From contig JBLINN010000188.1 of NCBI GenBank assembly GCA_047639325.1, positions 1 through 8,468 on the forward strand: 8,468 nucleotides of DNA. Direction: 5' to 3'. Source of the stretch: NVQY01 sp047639325. Lineage in GTDB: Bacteria; Pseudomonadota; Alphaproteobacteria; Rhodobacterales; Rhodobacteraceae. Positions 1 through 6,807 of the stretch are shown here, piece after piece (position 1 is the first letter of the stretch; every line of letters begins with the position of its first letter). Both the position numbers and the translations under genes were made by a program. The notes beneath the pieces were generated by a model. It was not told where the DNA came from, did no database searches, and was given only the letters and a program-made list of their open reading frames with translations.

Positions 1-1555
1 TGGCATAGGACGCATCATCGGTGCCGCGCGCCTGGATGTGGTCATAGCCAGTTGGCGTATGATCGCGCTGCTGCAATTCGTCCAGCAGGTTGAAATGATG
101 CACATCCACCTTGGGGCGTTTTTCAATACCACCATCGCCCAGAAAATCGGTGATCACCTCGGCCCCGATGCGGCCATGGCCAATCGCCGTGGTCAGCAGA
201 TGCGGGCGCAAGATATCGCCGCCAGCAAAGTGCTTTTCCCGCCCCTTGACCTGATAGGTCGGGTCCACGTCAATGAAACCCCGACCAGCGTCCAGTCCTT
301 CGAGGCCGTCGAAATTGCCCATCTGACCGATGGCAGAAATGATGATGTCGCATTCAATCTCAAACTCGGTCCCCTCACGTGGCACCGGCTTCATCCCGTC
401 CATGTCACATTCGCACATCCGCATGCCGATGGCGCGGCCCTTGTCGTCCTTGATCACCTCAAGCGGCATCACCCCGCCTTTGATGTCGATGCCTTCGCGC
501 TTGGCGTCTTCGCGCTCGCGTTCGGCGGCTGTCATCAGTTCGACCGGGAACAGCGAGGTCAGCGTGGCCTTCATCCCCTCGCGGGTGATCGACGACGCCA
601 CATCGTGGCCGGTATAATCAATCACCGTGCCATCAGGGTGTTCCGACGGTTTTGTCTGGGTGATATGCCCCAACCGGCGCGCAACGGATGCGACGTCGAT
701 CGATGTATCGCCCCCGCCCACAACCAGAACTTTCTGCGCGGTGCCAAGCACATAGCCATTGTTGAACGCATCCAGAAATTCGATGCCGTTGATGCAATTA
801 TCAGTGTCGTCCCACCCAGGAACCGGCAGCGGACGGCCATTTTGCGCCCCCAACGCCCAGTAAATCGCGTCATATTCGGCCTCAAGCGTCTCAACCGTCA
901 CGTCGGTGCCGACTCGGGTATTGCTGCGCACGTCGACGCCCAGATCAATGATCCGGCCAATCTCGGAATCCAGCATCGAGCGCGGCGTGCGGTATTCCGG
1001 GATGCCATAGCGCATCATGCCGCCCAGCTTTTCATGGGCGTCAAACAACGTCACACCGTGGCCGTCCAAGCGCAGGAAATACGCCGCTGACAGGCCTGCA
1101 GGGCCGCCACCAATCACCGCAATTTTCTTGCCGGTTTCAGCCGCCGGACCCGGCAGTTTCACGTCGTTCTGGTTGGCCCAGTCGCCGACATATTGCTCTA
1201 CCGCGTTGATACCGACGTAATCGTCGACCTCGTTGCGGTTACACCCGGCCTCGCACGGCGCAGGACAGACCCGGCCCATAGTGGCTGGGAACGGGTTGGC
1301 GGTGGCCATGCGTTGAAACGCGTATTCCTGCCAGGGCGTGCCTTCGACCGGGGGTTTGTCCATGCCGCGCGCAATCGCCAGCCAGCCACGGATTTCGTGA
1401 CCCGACGGGCAAGCCCCCTGACAGGGCGGGGTTTTATGCACGTAGGTCGGGCATTTATACGATGCGTCGCCCTGAAAAATCTTTTCTTCCAGTTCAAAAT
1501 CGGCCTCGGTTTCACCCTCTTCAAAACGCCGGAAAGTGTGTGTGCTTGTATTCAT
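1..1555 (-). CDS. dsrL: DsrL, iron-sulfur flavoprotein NAD(P)H oxidoreductase (3' end cut by window)
   Basis: DsrL is a cytoplasmic partner of DsrAB that, in sulfur oxidisers, is thought to pass electrons from sulfur oxidation to NAD(P)+. The first 518 codons lie here in one unbroken frame; the family protein is about 650 residues, so the C-terminal ferredoxin-like part is probably outside. It has the GltD-like plan. An N-terminal cysteine cluster (Cys35, Cys45, Cys49; then CPAPCEAGC with Cys97, Cys101, Cys105) should hold Fe-S clusters. The FAD fold carries GGGPAG at about 149-154 and the NAD(P) fold carries GGGDTSID at about 280-287. A second FAD-binding motif, FAGGDI...TTAIGHGRIGAE, lies near residues 450-475. 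The ATG at 1555 has GGAAG about 10 bases upstream. It follows the ferredoxin remnant by 42 bases and is the last gene visible. DsrL is characteristic of rDsr clusters, which supports the oxidative direction. Other GltD-like oxidoreductases look similar, but the dsr context makes the call secure. Confidence 0.96.
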   Translation of the reverse strand, partial: MNTSTHTFRRFEEGETEADFELEEKIFQGDASYKCPTYVHKTPPCQGACPSGHEIRGWLAIARGMDKPPVEGTPWQEYAFQRMATANPFPATMGRVCPAPCEAGCNRNEVDDYVGINAVEQYVGDWANQNDVKLPGPAAETGKKIAVIGGGPAGLSAAYFLRLDGHGVTLFDAHEKLGGMMRYGIPEYRTPRSMLDSEIGRIIDLGVDVRSNTRVGTDVTVETLEAEYDAIYWALGAQNGRPLPVPGWDDTDNCINGIEFLDAFNNGYVLGTAQKVLVVGGGDTSIDVASVARRLGHITQTKPSEHPDGTVIDYTGHDVASSITREGMKATLTSLFPVELMTAAEREREDAKREGIDIKGGVMPLEVIKDDKGRAIGMRMCECDMDGMKPVPREGTEFEIECDIIISAIGQMGNFDGLEGLDAGRGFIDVDPTYQVKGREKHFAGGDILRPHLLTTAIGHGRIGAEVITDFLGDGGIEKRPKVDVHHFNLLDELQQRDHTPTGYDHIQARGTDDASYA

Positions 1556-1597
1556 GTTTTCTCTACTTCCATTGTTCTTTGACGGTGAGGGATCGTG

Positions 1598-1829
1598 TTA
1601 TTCGCCCAAACCCATCTTGATGTATCCGCTGGGGCAAACGTCGGCGCAGATGTGGCAACCGATACATTTGTCATAGTCGGCATCCAAATAGCGCCCGGTT
1701 GTCCGGGCGGCCTTGTTCACCCGATGCACCGCGTCTCGCGGACAGTAGATGATGCACATTCACCTTCAGCGGCTTTCTTAGTTCTTCGCCGTTCAGGTAG
1801 CGTCTGAATGTCAGGTTTTCGTCTTTCAC
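1598..1829 (-). pseudogene. Disrupted two-[4Fe-4S] ferredoxin (2-oxoacid oxidoreductase delta-subunit-like)
   Basis: A small ferredoxin gene split over two frames. The 5' part starts at GTG 1829, overlaps the dsrK stop as GTGA, and has GGAGG (1841-1837) seven bases upstream. It reads VKDENLTFRRYLNGEELRKP LKVNV and, if not disrupted, runs on out of frame to a TGA at 1671. The 3' part reads from 1759 to TAA at 1598 in another frame: MCIIYCPRDAV, then DYDKCIGCHICADVCPSG. In an intact dicluster ferredoxin the first motif is CxxCxxCxxxCP. Here only its end (CIIYCP) survives and the preceding CxxC is missing. The frame offset fits a deletion of 3n+2 bases, for example 26 bases between two copies of ATGTG, one of which remains at the junction. 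Two single-base losses would also give this offset. The remnant keeps the ligands of the second cluster (CxxCxxC plus the CP of the first motif). If intact, the protein would be about 85 residues and a plausible electron carrier beside DsrK and DsrL. A 53-residue product from ATG 1759 is possible; its best SD (AAGG) is only three bases away. Confidence 0.8.
1692..1709 (-). other. All-GC stem-loop inside the ferredoxin remnant
   Basis: CGCCCGG and CCGGGCG form a perfect 7-bp, all-GC stem around a 4-base loop. It lies in the 3' coding part of the disrupted ferredoxin gene, encoding the Ala-Ala-Arg-Thr-Thr-Gly-Arg stretch. No T-run follows on the minus strand, so it is not an intrinsic terminator. 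It may be coincidental to codon choice, but it would be exposed if the frameshifted mRNA is poorly translated. Confidence 0.5.
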
Positions 1830-3370
1830 TGTTTCGCCTCCACTGGTTCAGCAGTCGCGCCCTCGCTGTCGTTTTCGACCTCTTGTCCAGTCAAAATAAT
1901 TGCGTTCGACACCAATTGGTGCACCGACACAATTGAATCCATTTCATAGCCATAGGCTGGCATGACCTTGGAAAACTGGGTTTTACAGATCGCACAGATC
2001 GCCGCCATATGGGTGACCCCGTGATCTTCTGTCACCTGCTGCACCGCCGTCATCCGCGGGCTGGCACCCTTTTTTCGCAGCTCCATCAGATCGTCGGTCA
2101 GCAAGCCGCCGCCGCCGCCACAACACAGCGTGCTTTCATGCGTGGTGTCGCGGTCCATTTCGAAATAATGGTTGCACACCGCCTTGATCACGTTGCGCGG
2201 CATATCGAACTGGCCACCCGGTTCGTCGCCCATGCGGGATCCCCGCGCCACGTTACAGCTGTCGTGATAGGTCAGCCGGATGTGATCATTGCGCGACTTG
2301 TCGATGTTCAGGTTGCCCTTCTGGATCTCGTTCCAGGTGAATTCCATGATGTGCTGTGGAATCGGATAGCTCTGATCCAGAAAATCAAACGGCCCGGCAA
2401 GTGTGTTCAGGAACGAATAGCCCACCCGCCAGGCATGGCCACATTCGCCAAAGATGATCCGTTTCACCCCCAGATCCTGCGCCGCCTTGCGGATGCGCAG
2501 AGAAATCTCGCGCATTTGTTCATAGGAACCGATGAACAGTCCGAAATTCGCCGCCTCGGAGGCATAAGAACTTAGCGTCCAGCTAACCCCTGCTTCGTGG
2601 AACACTTTGGCATAGCCCAGCAGCCCGTCAATATGCGGCTCGGCAAAGAAATCCGCCGATGGGGTGATCAGCAGAATGTCGGCGCCTTTTTCGTCCAGCG
2701 GGATGCGCACGGAAAGGCCGGTATCGTCTTCAAGATCTTCTTCCAGACCTTCCAGTGTCGCCTTCAGCGCCCTGGGGTTCAGGCCAAGGTTGTTGCCGAT
2801 ATCCTTGACCTTGCCGATGATCTCGTTGCTGTATTTCTGGCCGATGCCGATATGGTCCATGATATCGCGCGCCGCCATGGTGATTTCGGCGGTGTCGATT
2901 CCATAGGGGCAGAATACCGAACAGCGGCGGCATTCAGAACATTGGTGGTAATAAGAATACCACTCGTTCAGCACGTCCTCGGTCAGATCGCGCGCACCAA
3001 CCAGTTTGGGGAAGTATTTACCGGCAAATGTGAAATACCGCTGATAAACTGACCGCAGCAAGTCCTGCCGCGCAACCGGCATGTTTTTCGGGTCCCCGGT
3101 GCCAAGGAAATAGTGGCACTTATCAGTGCAAGCGCCGCATTTGACGCAGGTTTCAAGATAAACTTGAAAGGCGCGGTTTTTGCTGGCCAGATCGGCCATT
3201 TTGGCCAGCGCCTTTTCCTTCCAGTCGGGCACCAACTCGCCCGGAAAGCCCAGCTTTTCCTGATGCTCGGGCGAGGCTTTGTACGGGGCCAACCCCTCCA
3301 TCGCGCCGCATTTCAAGCGCGGAATTTCCAGCGGGTGTGCCATTTTGCGAATGTCGTCGCCGTCAGCCAT
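1826..3370 (-). CDS. dsrK: DsrK, HdrD-like catalytic iron-sulfur subunit of DsrMKJOP
   Basis: Cytoplasm-facing subunit of the DsrMKJOP membrane complex, related to the heterodisulfide reductase subunit HdrD and proposed to act on the DsrC disulfide/trisulfide while exchanging electrons with DsrM. The 514 residues hold two [4Fe-4S] motifs: CVKCGACTDKC (Cys75, 78, 81, 85) and CSECRRCSVFCP (Cys144, 147, 150, 154). The HdrD-type cysteine-rich part follows: FGECGHAW (Cys310), a lone Cys372 in YHDSCN, CCGGGGG (Cys416-417) and CAIC (Cys459, Cys462). These are the residues expected to bind the noncubane active-site cluster. No transmembrane segment is visible, as expected. ATG 3370 sits three bases after the dsrM stop and has GGAGAAG just upstream, inside the dsrM end, so it is coupled to dsrM. 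The stop overlaps the start of the ferredoxin remnant. Confidence 0.97.
   Translation of the reverse strand: MADGDDIRKMAHPLEIPRLKCGAMEGLAPYKASPEHQEKLGFPGELVPDWKEKALAKMADLASKNRAFQVYLETCVKCGACTDKCHYFLGTGDPKNMPVARQDLLRSVYQRYFTFAGKYFPKLVGARDLTEDVLNEWYSYYHQCSECRRCSVFCPYGIDTAEITMAARDIMDHIGIGQKYSNEIIGKVKDIGNNLGLNPRALKATLEGLEEDLEDDTGLSVRIPLDEKGADILLITPSADFFAEPHIDGLLGYAKVFHEAGVSWTLSSYASEAANFGLFIGSYEQMREISLRIRKAAQDLGVKRIIFGECGHAWRVGYSFLNTLAGPFDFLDQSYPIPQHIMEFTWNEIQKGNLNIDKSRNDHIRLTYHDSCNVARGSRMGDEPGGQFDMPRNVIKAVCNHYFEMDRDTTHESTLCCGGGGGLLTDDLMELRKKGASPRMTAVQQVTEDHGVTHMAAICAICKTQFSKVMPAYGYEMDSIVSVHQLVSNAIILTGQEVENDSEGATAEPVEAKQ
1837..1841 (-). promoter_or_regulatory. SD that fixes the GTG start of the ferredoxin-like gene
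   Basis: GGAGG lies seven bases before GTG 1829, inside the last codons of dsrK, and the GTG overlaps the dsrK TGA by two bases (GTGA). This marks a translationally coupled start, so the 5' half of the broken gene is genuine rather than chance. Confidence 0.75.
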
Positions 3371-3373
3371 GGC

Positions 3374-4096
3374 TCACTTCTCCAACTTGGCGGCCCAGGG
3401 GGCCAGATGGCGCTTTTCGCGCGGGTTATCGACCTGATTACGGGTCGGGCTGAAAAACACGCCCGGGGCGTGCACCAGTTTGGAGATCGGGAAGATCAAC
3501 ATCAGGACCGCCACCGAGCCCAGATGCACCAGCAGAACCGGATGGGCCGGCAAGGTTTCGATCCGCAGACGCATCAGGCCCAGCATGTAGGCTTTGACCA
3601 TGATGATATCGGGATTGCCGACGAACCGCATCGCCAGCCCGGTGCCCACTATCAGCACCAGCAGCGCCAGCATCAAATGGTCCGACGGGTTCGAGATATA
3701 GCGGATACGTTCCACCAGCACCCGGCGCGCCCACAGGCCCAGCAAACCGGCCAGCATCACAAACCCCGCGTAGGTGCCATAGGGTTGCGCGAACACCACC
3801 CAGGACCAGACCGGTTCGGTGAAATAGCGCAAATGGCGGATCAGCACCAACCACATCCCCATATGAAAGGCCCAGCCAAACAGCCAAATCCATTTGTTGG
3901 ATTTGAACAGGCTTTCAAAGAACACCACTTCGCGAAACATCCGCCAGACCACGCCGTTCATTGTTGTGGGCGCGGGTGTAGTGGGGATTTTCAGCGGGGC
4001 TGGTACACGCGCATATTTGCGAATTTTCATGGCCACGCCGACGACCATAATGATGGTCGCGGCGTAGAACAATATCGCATAAATCACAGACAGCAC
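3374..4096 (-). CDS. dsrM: DsrM, NarI-like membrane cytochrome b subunit
   Basis: Integral-membrane di-heme b subunit of DsrMKJOP, which connects DsrK with the quinone pool. The 240-residue product is close to the short form found in sulfur oxidisers. Hydrophobic segments are seen at about 3-22, 70-88, 98-121, 139-157 and 184-203, consistent with five helices. Candidate heme ligands are His78 (WAFHMGM), His88, His191 (LVHLGS) and His209 (KLVHAPG), the NarI-like pattern. The start is GTG at 4096, supported by GGAGGAG at 4108-4102, five bases upstream; there is no better ATG. It is separated from dsrC by 55 bases holding a stem-loop, and from dsrK by only three bases, so M and K are translated as a pair. 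Confidence 0.96.
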   Translation of the reverse strand: MLSVIYAILFYAATIIMVVGVAMKIRKYARVPAPLKIPTTPAPTTMNGVVWRMFREVVFFESLFKSNKWIWLFGWAFHMGMWLVLIRHLRYFTEPVWSWVVFAQPYGTYAGFVMLAGLLGLWARRVLVERIRYISNPSDHLMLALLVLIVGTGLAMRFVGNPDIIMVKAYMLGLMRLRIETLPAHPVLLVHLGSVAVLMLIFPISKLVHAPGVFFSPTRNQVDNPREKRHLAPWAAKLEK

Positions 4097-4101
4097 GCGG
4101 A

Positions 4102-4108
4102 CTCCTCC
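4102..4108 (-). promoter_or_regulatory. Strong SD deciding the dsrM GTG start
   Basis: GGAGGAG lies five bases upstream of GTG 4096 and is one of the strongest SD matches in the window. It supports the unusual start codon and the N-terminus beginning just before the first membrane helix. Confidence 0.8.
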
Positions 4109-4134
4109 AGTAGTTTTCGCGTTTGTTGTTTAAA

Positions 4135-4157
4135 ATCTGATACTTAACGGATCAGAT
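4135..4157 (-). terminator. Stem-loop overlapping the dsrC stop; possible weak terminator or attenuator
   Basis: ATCTGAT and ATCAGAT pair as a perfect 7-bp stem around a 9-base loop, followed on the minus strand by TTTAAA. The dsrC TGA lies inside the first arm. The stem is AT-rich and the T-run is short, so full termination is doubtful. Partial termination or 3'-end stabilisation of a dsrC message is possible. Confidence 0.4.
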
Positions 4158-4484
4158 GCAACCGGTCGGCTTGGGCAGGCCAGCGATCTTACAGGCTTGC
4201 TTGGCTGGGCCATAGGGGAACAATTCGTACATGTATTTGTTGTTGCCAACGTCCGGACCCATCGACTTTTTGATAGACTTGATCAGAACCCGAACAGCAG
4301 GTGCAATCTGGTATTCTTCGTAATAGTCGCGCAGAAAGTTGACCACGGCCCAACGCTCTTCATCCATCTGGATGTCTTCGGCTTTGGCGATCACATCGGC
4401 CAGATCCTTGGACCATTCCGAAAGATTGGTGATGTAGCCCTCTTCGTCGGCTGCAATTGTTGTTCCGTCTACTTGATAGTCCAT
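4152..4484 (-). CDS. dsrC: DsrC, sulfur-carrier protein with two redox cysteines
   Basis: Small soluble sulfur carrier of the DsrC/TusE family. It receives sulfur from DsrEFH and presents it, bound to its C-terminal cysteines, to DsrAB and the DsrMK complex. The 110-residue product ends KQACKIAGLPKPTGCI, with Cys98 and Cys109 ten residues apart, the CysB-X10-CysA arrangement needed for a true DsrC (TusE-like relatives keep only the last one). There are no other cysteines. The conserved block WAVVNFLRDYYEEYQIAPAVRVL is present (residues about 46-68). The last residue is Ile rather than the common Val. ATG 4484 has AAGGA seven bases upstream. The gene lies between two stem-loops, which may set its expression apart from the rest of the operon. 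Confidence 0.97.
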   Translation of the reverse strand: MDYQVDGTTIAADEEGYITNLSEWSKDLADVIAKAEDIQMDEERWAVVNFLRDYYEEYQIAPAVRVLIKSIKKSMGPDVGNNKYMYELFPYGPAKQACKIAGLPKPTGCI

Positions 4485-4504
4485 TGGTGTCTTCCTTCTT
4501 CACC

Positions 4505-4521
4505 GCCCCCGCCTTGGGGGC
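4505..4521 (-). other. GC-rich stem-loop just upstream of the dsrC SD
   Basis: GCCCCC and GGGGGC form a 6-bp all-GC stem with a 5-base loop between the dsrH stop and the dsrC SD. There is no T-run, so it is not an intrinsic terminator. A 5' hairpin at this place could protect a processed dsrC mRNA; this role is inference. Confidence 0.5.
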
Positions 4522-4527
4522 TATTCG

Positions 4528-4836
4528 TTAAAGCCAGGCCTGGGTGCGGTCGTGCTGTGCAACCAGGTCGACAAACCCGTCATAATCCACCCCGGCGATC
4601 CCGCTGATCATCCGGCCCGCATTCAACCCGCGCGCATCGGCGTCTGGGCTGAGTATAAAGATATCCACGGCGTCGGTTTTTTGCTGAACCGCCTCGGAAA
4701 CGATTGTTCCCGACAGGCCGCCATAAACCCCATCTTCGATCATCAGAACCGCGTCGCCATCTTTGCAATGGTTTAGACAGCTGACCAGCGATCCCGAGTC
4801 AAAGGGCGATTTGTTCACAGTGTGTAGTGTCGACAT
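4528..4836 (-). CDS. dsrH: DsrH (TusB-like) sulfurtransferase subunit
   Basis: Gamma subunit of the cytoplasmic DsrEFH heterohexamer that relays persulfide sulfur to DsrC. The 102-residue product is family-sized and carries the conserved Cys20 known from A. vinosum DsrH, here in GSLVSCLNHC. Cys24 is a second cysteine four residues further on. The motif DAVLMIEDGVYG and the later FILSPDADARG are typical of TusB/DsrH. ATG 4836 follows the dsrF stop by nine bases and has GAGGGAAGAG overlapping that stop, so the two are coupled. It ends 43 bases before dsrC. Confidence 0.95.
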   Translation of the reverse strand: MSTLHTVNKSPFDSGSLVSCLNHCKDGDAVLMIEDGVYGGLSGTIVSEAVQQKTDAVDIFILSPDADARGLNAGRMISGIAGVDYDGFVDLVAQHDRTQAWL

Positions 4837-4845
4837 ACTCTTCCC

Positions 4846-5253
4846 TCAGAAACTAAGAACCACGTCCTGGTCGGCCATGATGTCGGCCATCTCGGACCGG
4901 CTAACCAAATGGATCGATGGCTTTTCTTCGTAATCGTCGTCTTCGTCCTCATAGGTGATCTCTTGCAGATCGCCCTCTGCCAGACCGCGCTCTGCCAGCG
5001 ATTCCTTTTCGACGTAGAGCTTGGTGACTTCGTAGTCGCCCAGCGCCCGAAACGTCGGCGAGAAATTCTTGACGCCGATGCCTTTGGTGTCCTGGCCTTT
5101 GGTCAGCTGGAACACACCGTCATCCAGAAATGCCAGGCTGACATCCTGTTCAAACGCCGCGCCGATCAGCACAACCTCAAGACTTTCCAGCGCATAGATC
5201 GTGCCATAAGGTGCCTTGCGGTTCACGTAGAGGAATTTTTTGGTTACTGACAT
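4846..5253 (-). CDS. dsrF: DsrF (TusC-like) sulfurtransferase subunit
   Basis: Beta subunit of DsrEFH. The 135-residue product has the TusC/DsrF start KKFLYVNRKAPYGTIYALESLEVVL and the AFEQDVSLAFLDDGVFQL block. It contains no cysteine at all, consistent with the structural rather than sulfur-binding role proposed for this subunit. Near the C-terminus (residues 102-110, EDEDDDYEE) there is a strongly acidic stretch before KPSIHLVSRSEMADIM. ATG 5253 lies nine bases after the dsrE stop, behind a G-rich SD-like stretch. Its place between dsrE and dsrH is the canonical one. Confidence 0.95.
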   Translation of the reverse strand: MSVTKKFLYVNRKAPYGTIYALESLEVVLIGAAFEQDVSLAFLDDGVFQLTKGQDTKGIGVKNFSPTFRALGDYEVTKLYVEKESLAERGLAEGDLQEITYEDEDDDYEEKPSIHLVSRSEMADIMADQDVVLSF

Positions 5254-5262
5254 GTCCCGCCC

Positions 5263-5655
5263 CTAATCGCCGAAAGTAACCAGACGGTCTGTCTGGATAC
5301 CCATTTCAATCAACTGGCCAAGGCCCGAAATCCTAAAACCTTCGGCAATGTTGTCGGCATCCTTGCCTTGCCGCCTAGCCTCGTTTTCGTCCAGCAGGCC
5401 GCGACGCTGCGCGGCTGCGATGCACACAACCAAGTCAACCCCGTGCTCTTTTGCCAGCGCGGTCCAGTTGACTTGAATGTTGCGCTCGTCCTGTGGCGGG
5501 ATCGACAACCGGGTCGAGACATTGACCCCGTCGTGGTAAAAGAACACGCGCGGCACCTCGTGGCCCAAAGCGATTGCCGATTTCACGAAATTATAGGCCG
5601 AATCCGCCGCTTGATGCGTATACGGCCCTTCGCTGATGACTATTCCGAATTTCAC
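5263..5655 (-). CDS. dsrE: DsrE (TusD-like) sulfurtransferase subunit
   Basis: Alpha subunit of DsrEFH and its sulfur-accepting member. The 130-residue product carries Cys78 (DLVVCIAAAQRRG), the position of the active persulfide cysteine of A. vinosum DsrE. The N-terminus KFGIVISEGPYTHQAADSAY is the standard DsrE/TusD nucleotide-fold-like start, and RVFFYHDGVN is the second conserved strand. The start is GTG at 5655, 14 bases after the dsrB stop; the SD (GGAAC/GGGAC) is modest. DsrEFH is diagnostic of the oxidative Dsr pathway because reducers lack it. Confidence 0.96.
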   Translation of the reverse strand: MKFGIVISEGPYTHQAADSAYNFVKSAIALGHEVPRVFFYHDGVNVSTRLSIPPQDERNIQVNWTALAKEHGVDLVVCIAAAQRRGLLDENEARRQGKDADNIAEGFRISGLGQLIEMGIQTDRLVTFGD

Positions 5656-5669
5656 GTTCCGTCCCCGTC

Positions 5670-6755
5670 CTAGAAATGCACGTGCGCGGATGTGTTCATC
5701 GACTTGCGCGCACCGGTCCAGGTATCCAGATGATGCTTGGTAAACGCCAAGTTGGTCATCTCAAAGAACCGGTTCCAGCCAATGCGGTCAATCCATTCGC
5801 CCATCCGCTCCCAATGCTTGGCGTCCTTTTTATAGGCGGCCACGATGCGGCCAACGACCTCTTTGACCTCAGGCCAATGCGGGGCGTTGTTGGGCAGGTT
5901 GGCCACGGCCAGCTTGTGGAACGTGGGTTTCGAGCGGGCGTTGGAATGCTTGCCACCGACCCAGATCGCAATCTTGGTGCTGTCGTCGCCGTTGATCTGC
6001 ATCGGTGGGCACGGCGGATAGCAGGCGCCGCAGCAGATGCATTTCTTTTCATCGATCTCAAGGCTTGGCTTGCCATTGACCATCGCCGGACGGATCGCGG
6101 CCACCGGGCAGCGGGCCACAACGGCGGGGCGTTCGCAGACATTGGCCACCAGATCATGGTTGATCTTGGGTGGCTTGGTGTATTGCACGTTGATCGCAAT
6201 ATCGCCCTGCCCACCACAGTTGATCTGACAGCACGATGTGGTGATCCGCAACCGGTTGGGCATCTTTTCCTGCACGAATTCGCTGTGCAGCATGTCCATC
6301 AGGCCTTTGACCACGCCGGACGCATCGGTGCCCGGAATGTCGCAATGCAGCCAGCCTTGGGTGTGGCTGATCATCGAAATCGAGGCACCTGTGCCGCCAA
6401 CCGGGAAGCCAGCCGCGCCCAGTGCTTCGATCAAAGGCTCGACCTTGGCCTCGTCGGTGACCATATATTCGATGTTCGACCGCGTGGTGAACCGCACATG
6501 CCCGTCAGCGTATTCGTCGCCAATGTCGGCCAGCTTGCGGATGGTAAAAACATCCATCTGCCGCTGGGTACCGGCGCGCACGGTGAACAGCACATCGCCA
6601 GTTTTCGACACGTGCCGCAGAACCCCGACGCGGGGGCGATCATGGTAATCCCAGTTGCCAAAGTTCTCGATCATCGTGGGGTGCATATAGTCGAACGGAT
6701 CCGGGACCCCGACCTCATCTGCCTTGCGGGGTTTGGCGTCTGCCTGCTGGTTCAT
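5670..6755 (-). CDS. dsrB: DsrB, dissimilatory sulfite reductase beta subunit (reverse type)
   Basis: Beta subunit of the siroheme alpha2beta2 sulfite reductase, here expected to oxidise DsrC-bound sulfur to sulfite. The 361 residues show the DsrB siroheme/[4Fe-4S] pattern Cys138-X36-Cys175-Cys176-X3-Cys180 and an inserted ferredoxin domain, KKCICCGACYPPCP, with Cys239, 242, 245 and 249. Cys216-Pro (ARCPVAAIRP) precedes it. The HTQGWLHC block is typical. I start it at ATG 6755 (MNQQADAKPR) because GAGGGAGAGAG lies directly before it. The frame is open for ten more codons to another ATG at 6785, but that start would fall inside a strong hairpin and lacks an SD. It lies 63 bases after dsrA and 14 before dsrE. 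Confidence 0.97.
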   Translation of the reverse strand: MNQQADAKPRKADEVGVPDPFDYMHPTMIENFGNWDYHDRPRVGVLRHVSKTGDVLFTVRAGTQRQMDVFTIRKLADIGDEYADGHVRFTTRSNIEYMVTDEAKVEPLIEALGAAGFPVGGTGASISMISHTQGWLHCDIPGTDASGVVKGLMDMLHSEFVQEKMPNRLRITTSCCQINCGGQGDIAINVQYTKPPKINHDLVANVCERPAVVARCPVAAIRPAMVNGKPSLEIDEKKCICCGACYPPCPPMQINGDDSTKIAIWVGGKHSNARSKPTFHKLAVANLPNNAPHWPEVKEVVGRIVAAYKKDAKHWERMGEWIDRIGWNRFFEMTNLAFTKHHLDTWTGARKSMNTSAHVHF

Positions 6756-6759
6756 CTTA

Positions 6760-6770
6760 CTCTCTCCCTC
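6760..6770 (-). promoter_or_regulatory. SD supporting the shorter dsrB start
   Basis: GAGGGAGAGAG ends four bases before ATG 6755. The alternative ATG at 6785 has no comparable site, so this decides the start. Confidence 0.75.
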
Positions 6771-6773
6771 GGG

Positions 6774-6791
6774 GCCGGGGCGCACCCCGGC
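6774..6791 (-). other. All-GC stem-loop directly upstream of the dsrB SD
   Basis: GCCGGGG and CCCCGGC form a perfect 7-bp stem closing a 4-base loop, immediately 5' of the dsrB SD on the mRNA. No T-run follows. It probably acts on mRNA processing, stability or dsrB translation rather than termination; the role is inferred. Confidence 0.6.
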
Positions 6792-6807
6792 GTCATAATC
6801 GTGGTGC

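Noticed and set aside
38..1090. Long open frame on the plus strand opposite dsrL
   Set aside because: The minus strand carries a continuous DsrL with FAD and NAD(P) motifs; the plus frame is its shadow.
1755..1785. Programmed ribosomal frameshift in the ferredoxin gene
   Set aside because: No slippery heptamer is seen, and a shift alone would not restore the missing CxxCxx ligands.
3113..4147. Long His/Gln-rich open frame on the plus strand opposite dsrM and dsrK
   Set aside because: The His/Gln composition comes from reading hydrophobic membrane codons on the wrong strand; dsrM and dsrK explain the region.
4505..4521. Intrinsic terminator between dsrH and dsrC
   Set aside because: The stem is strong but has no T-run and is followed directly by the dsrC SD.
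6756..6785. N-terminal extension of DsrB from ATG 6785
   Set aside because: The ten added residues fall in a strong hairpin, lack an SD and look non-conserved; ATG 6755 has GAGGGAGAGAG.
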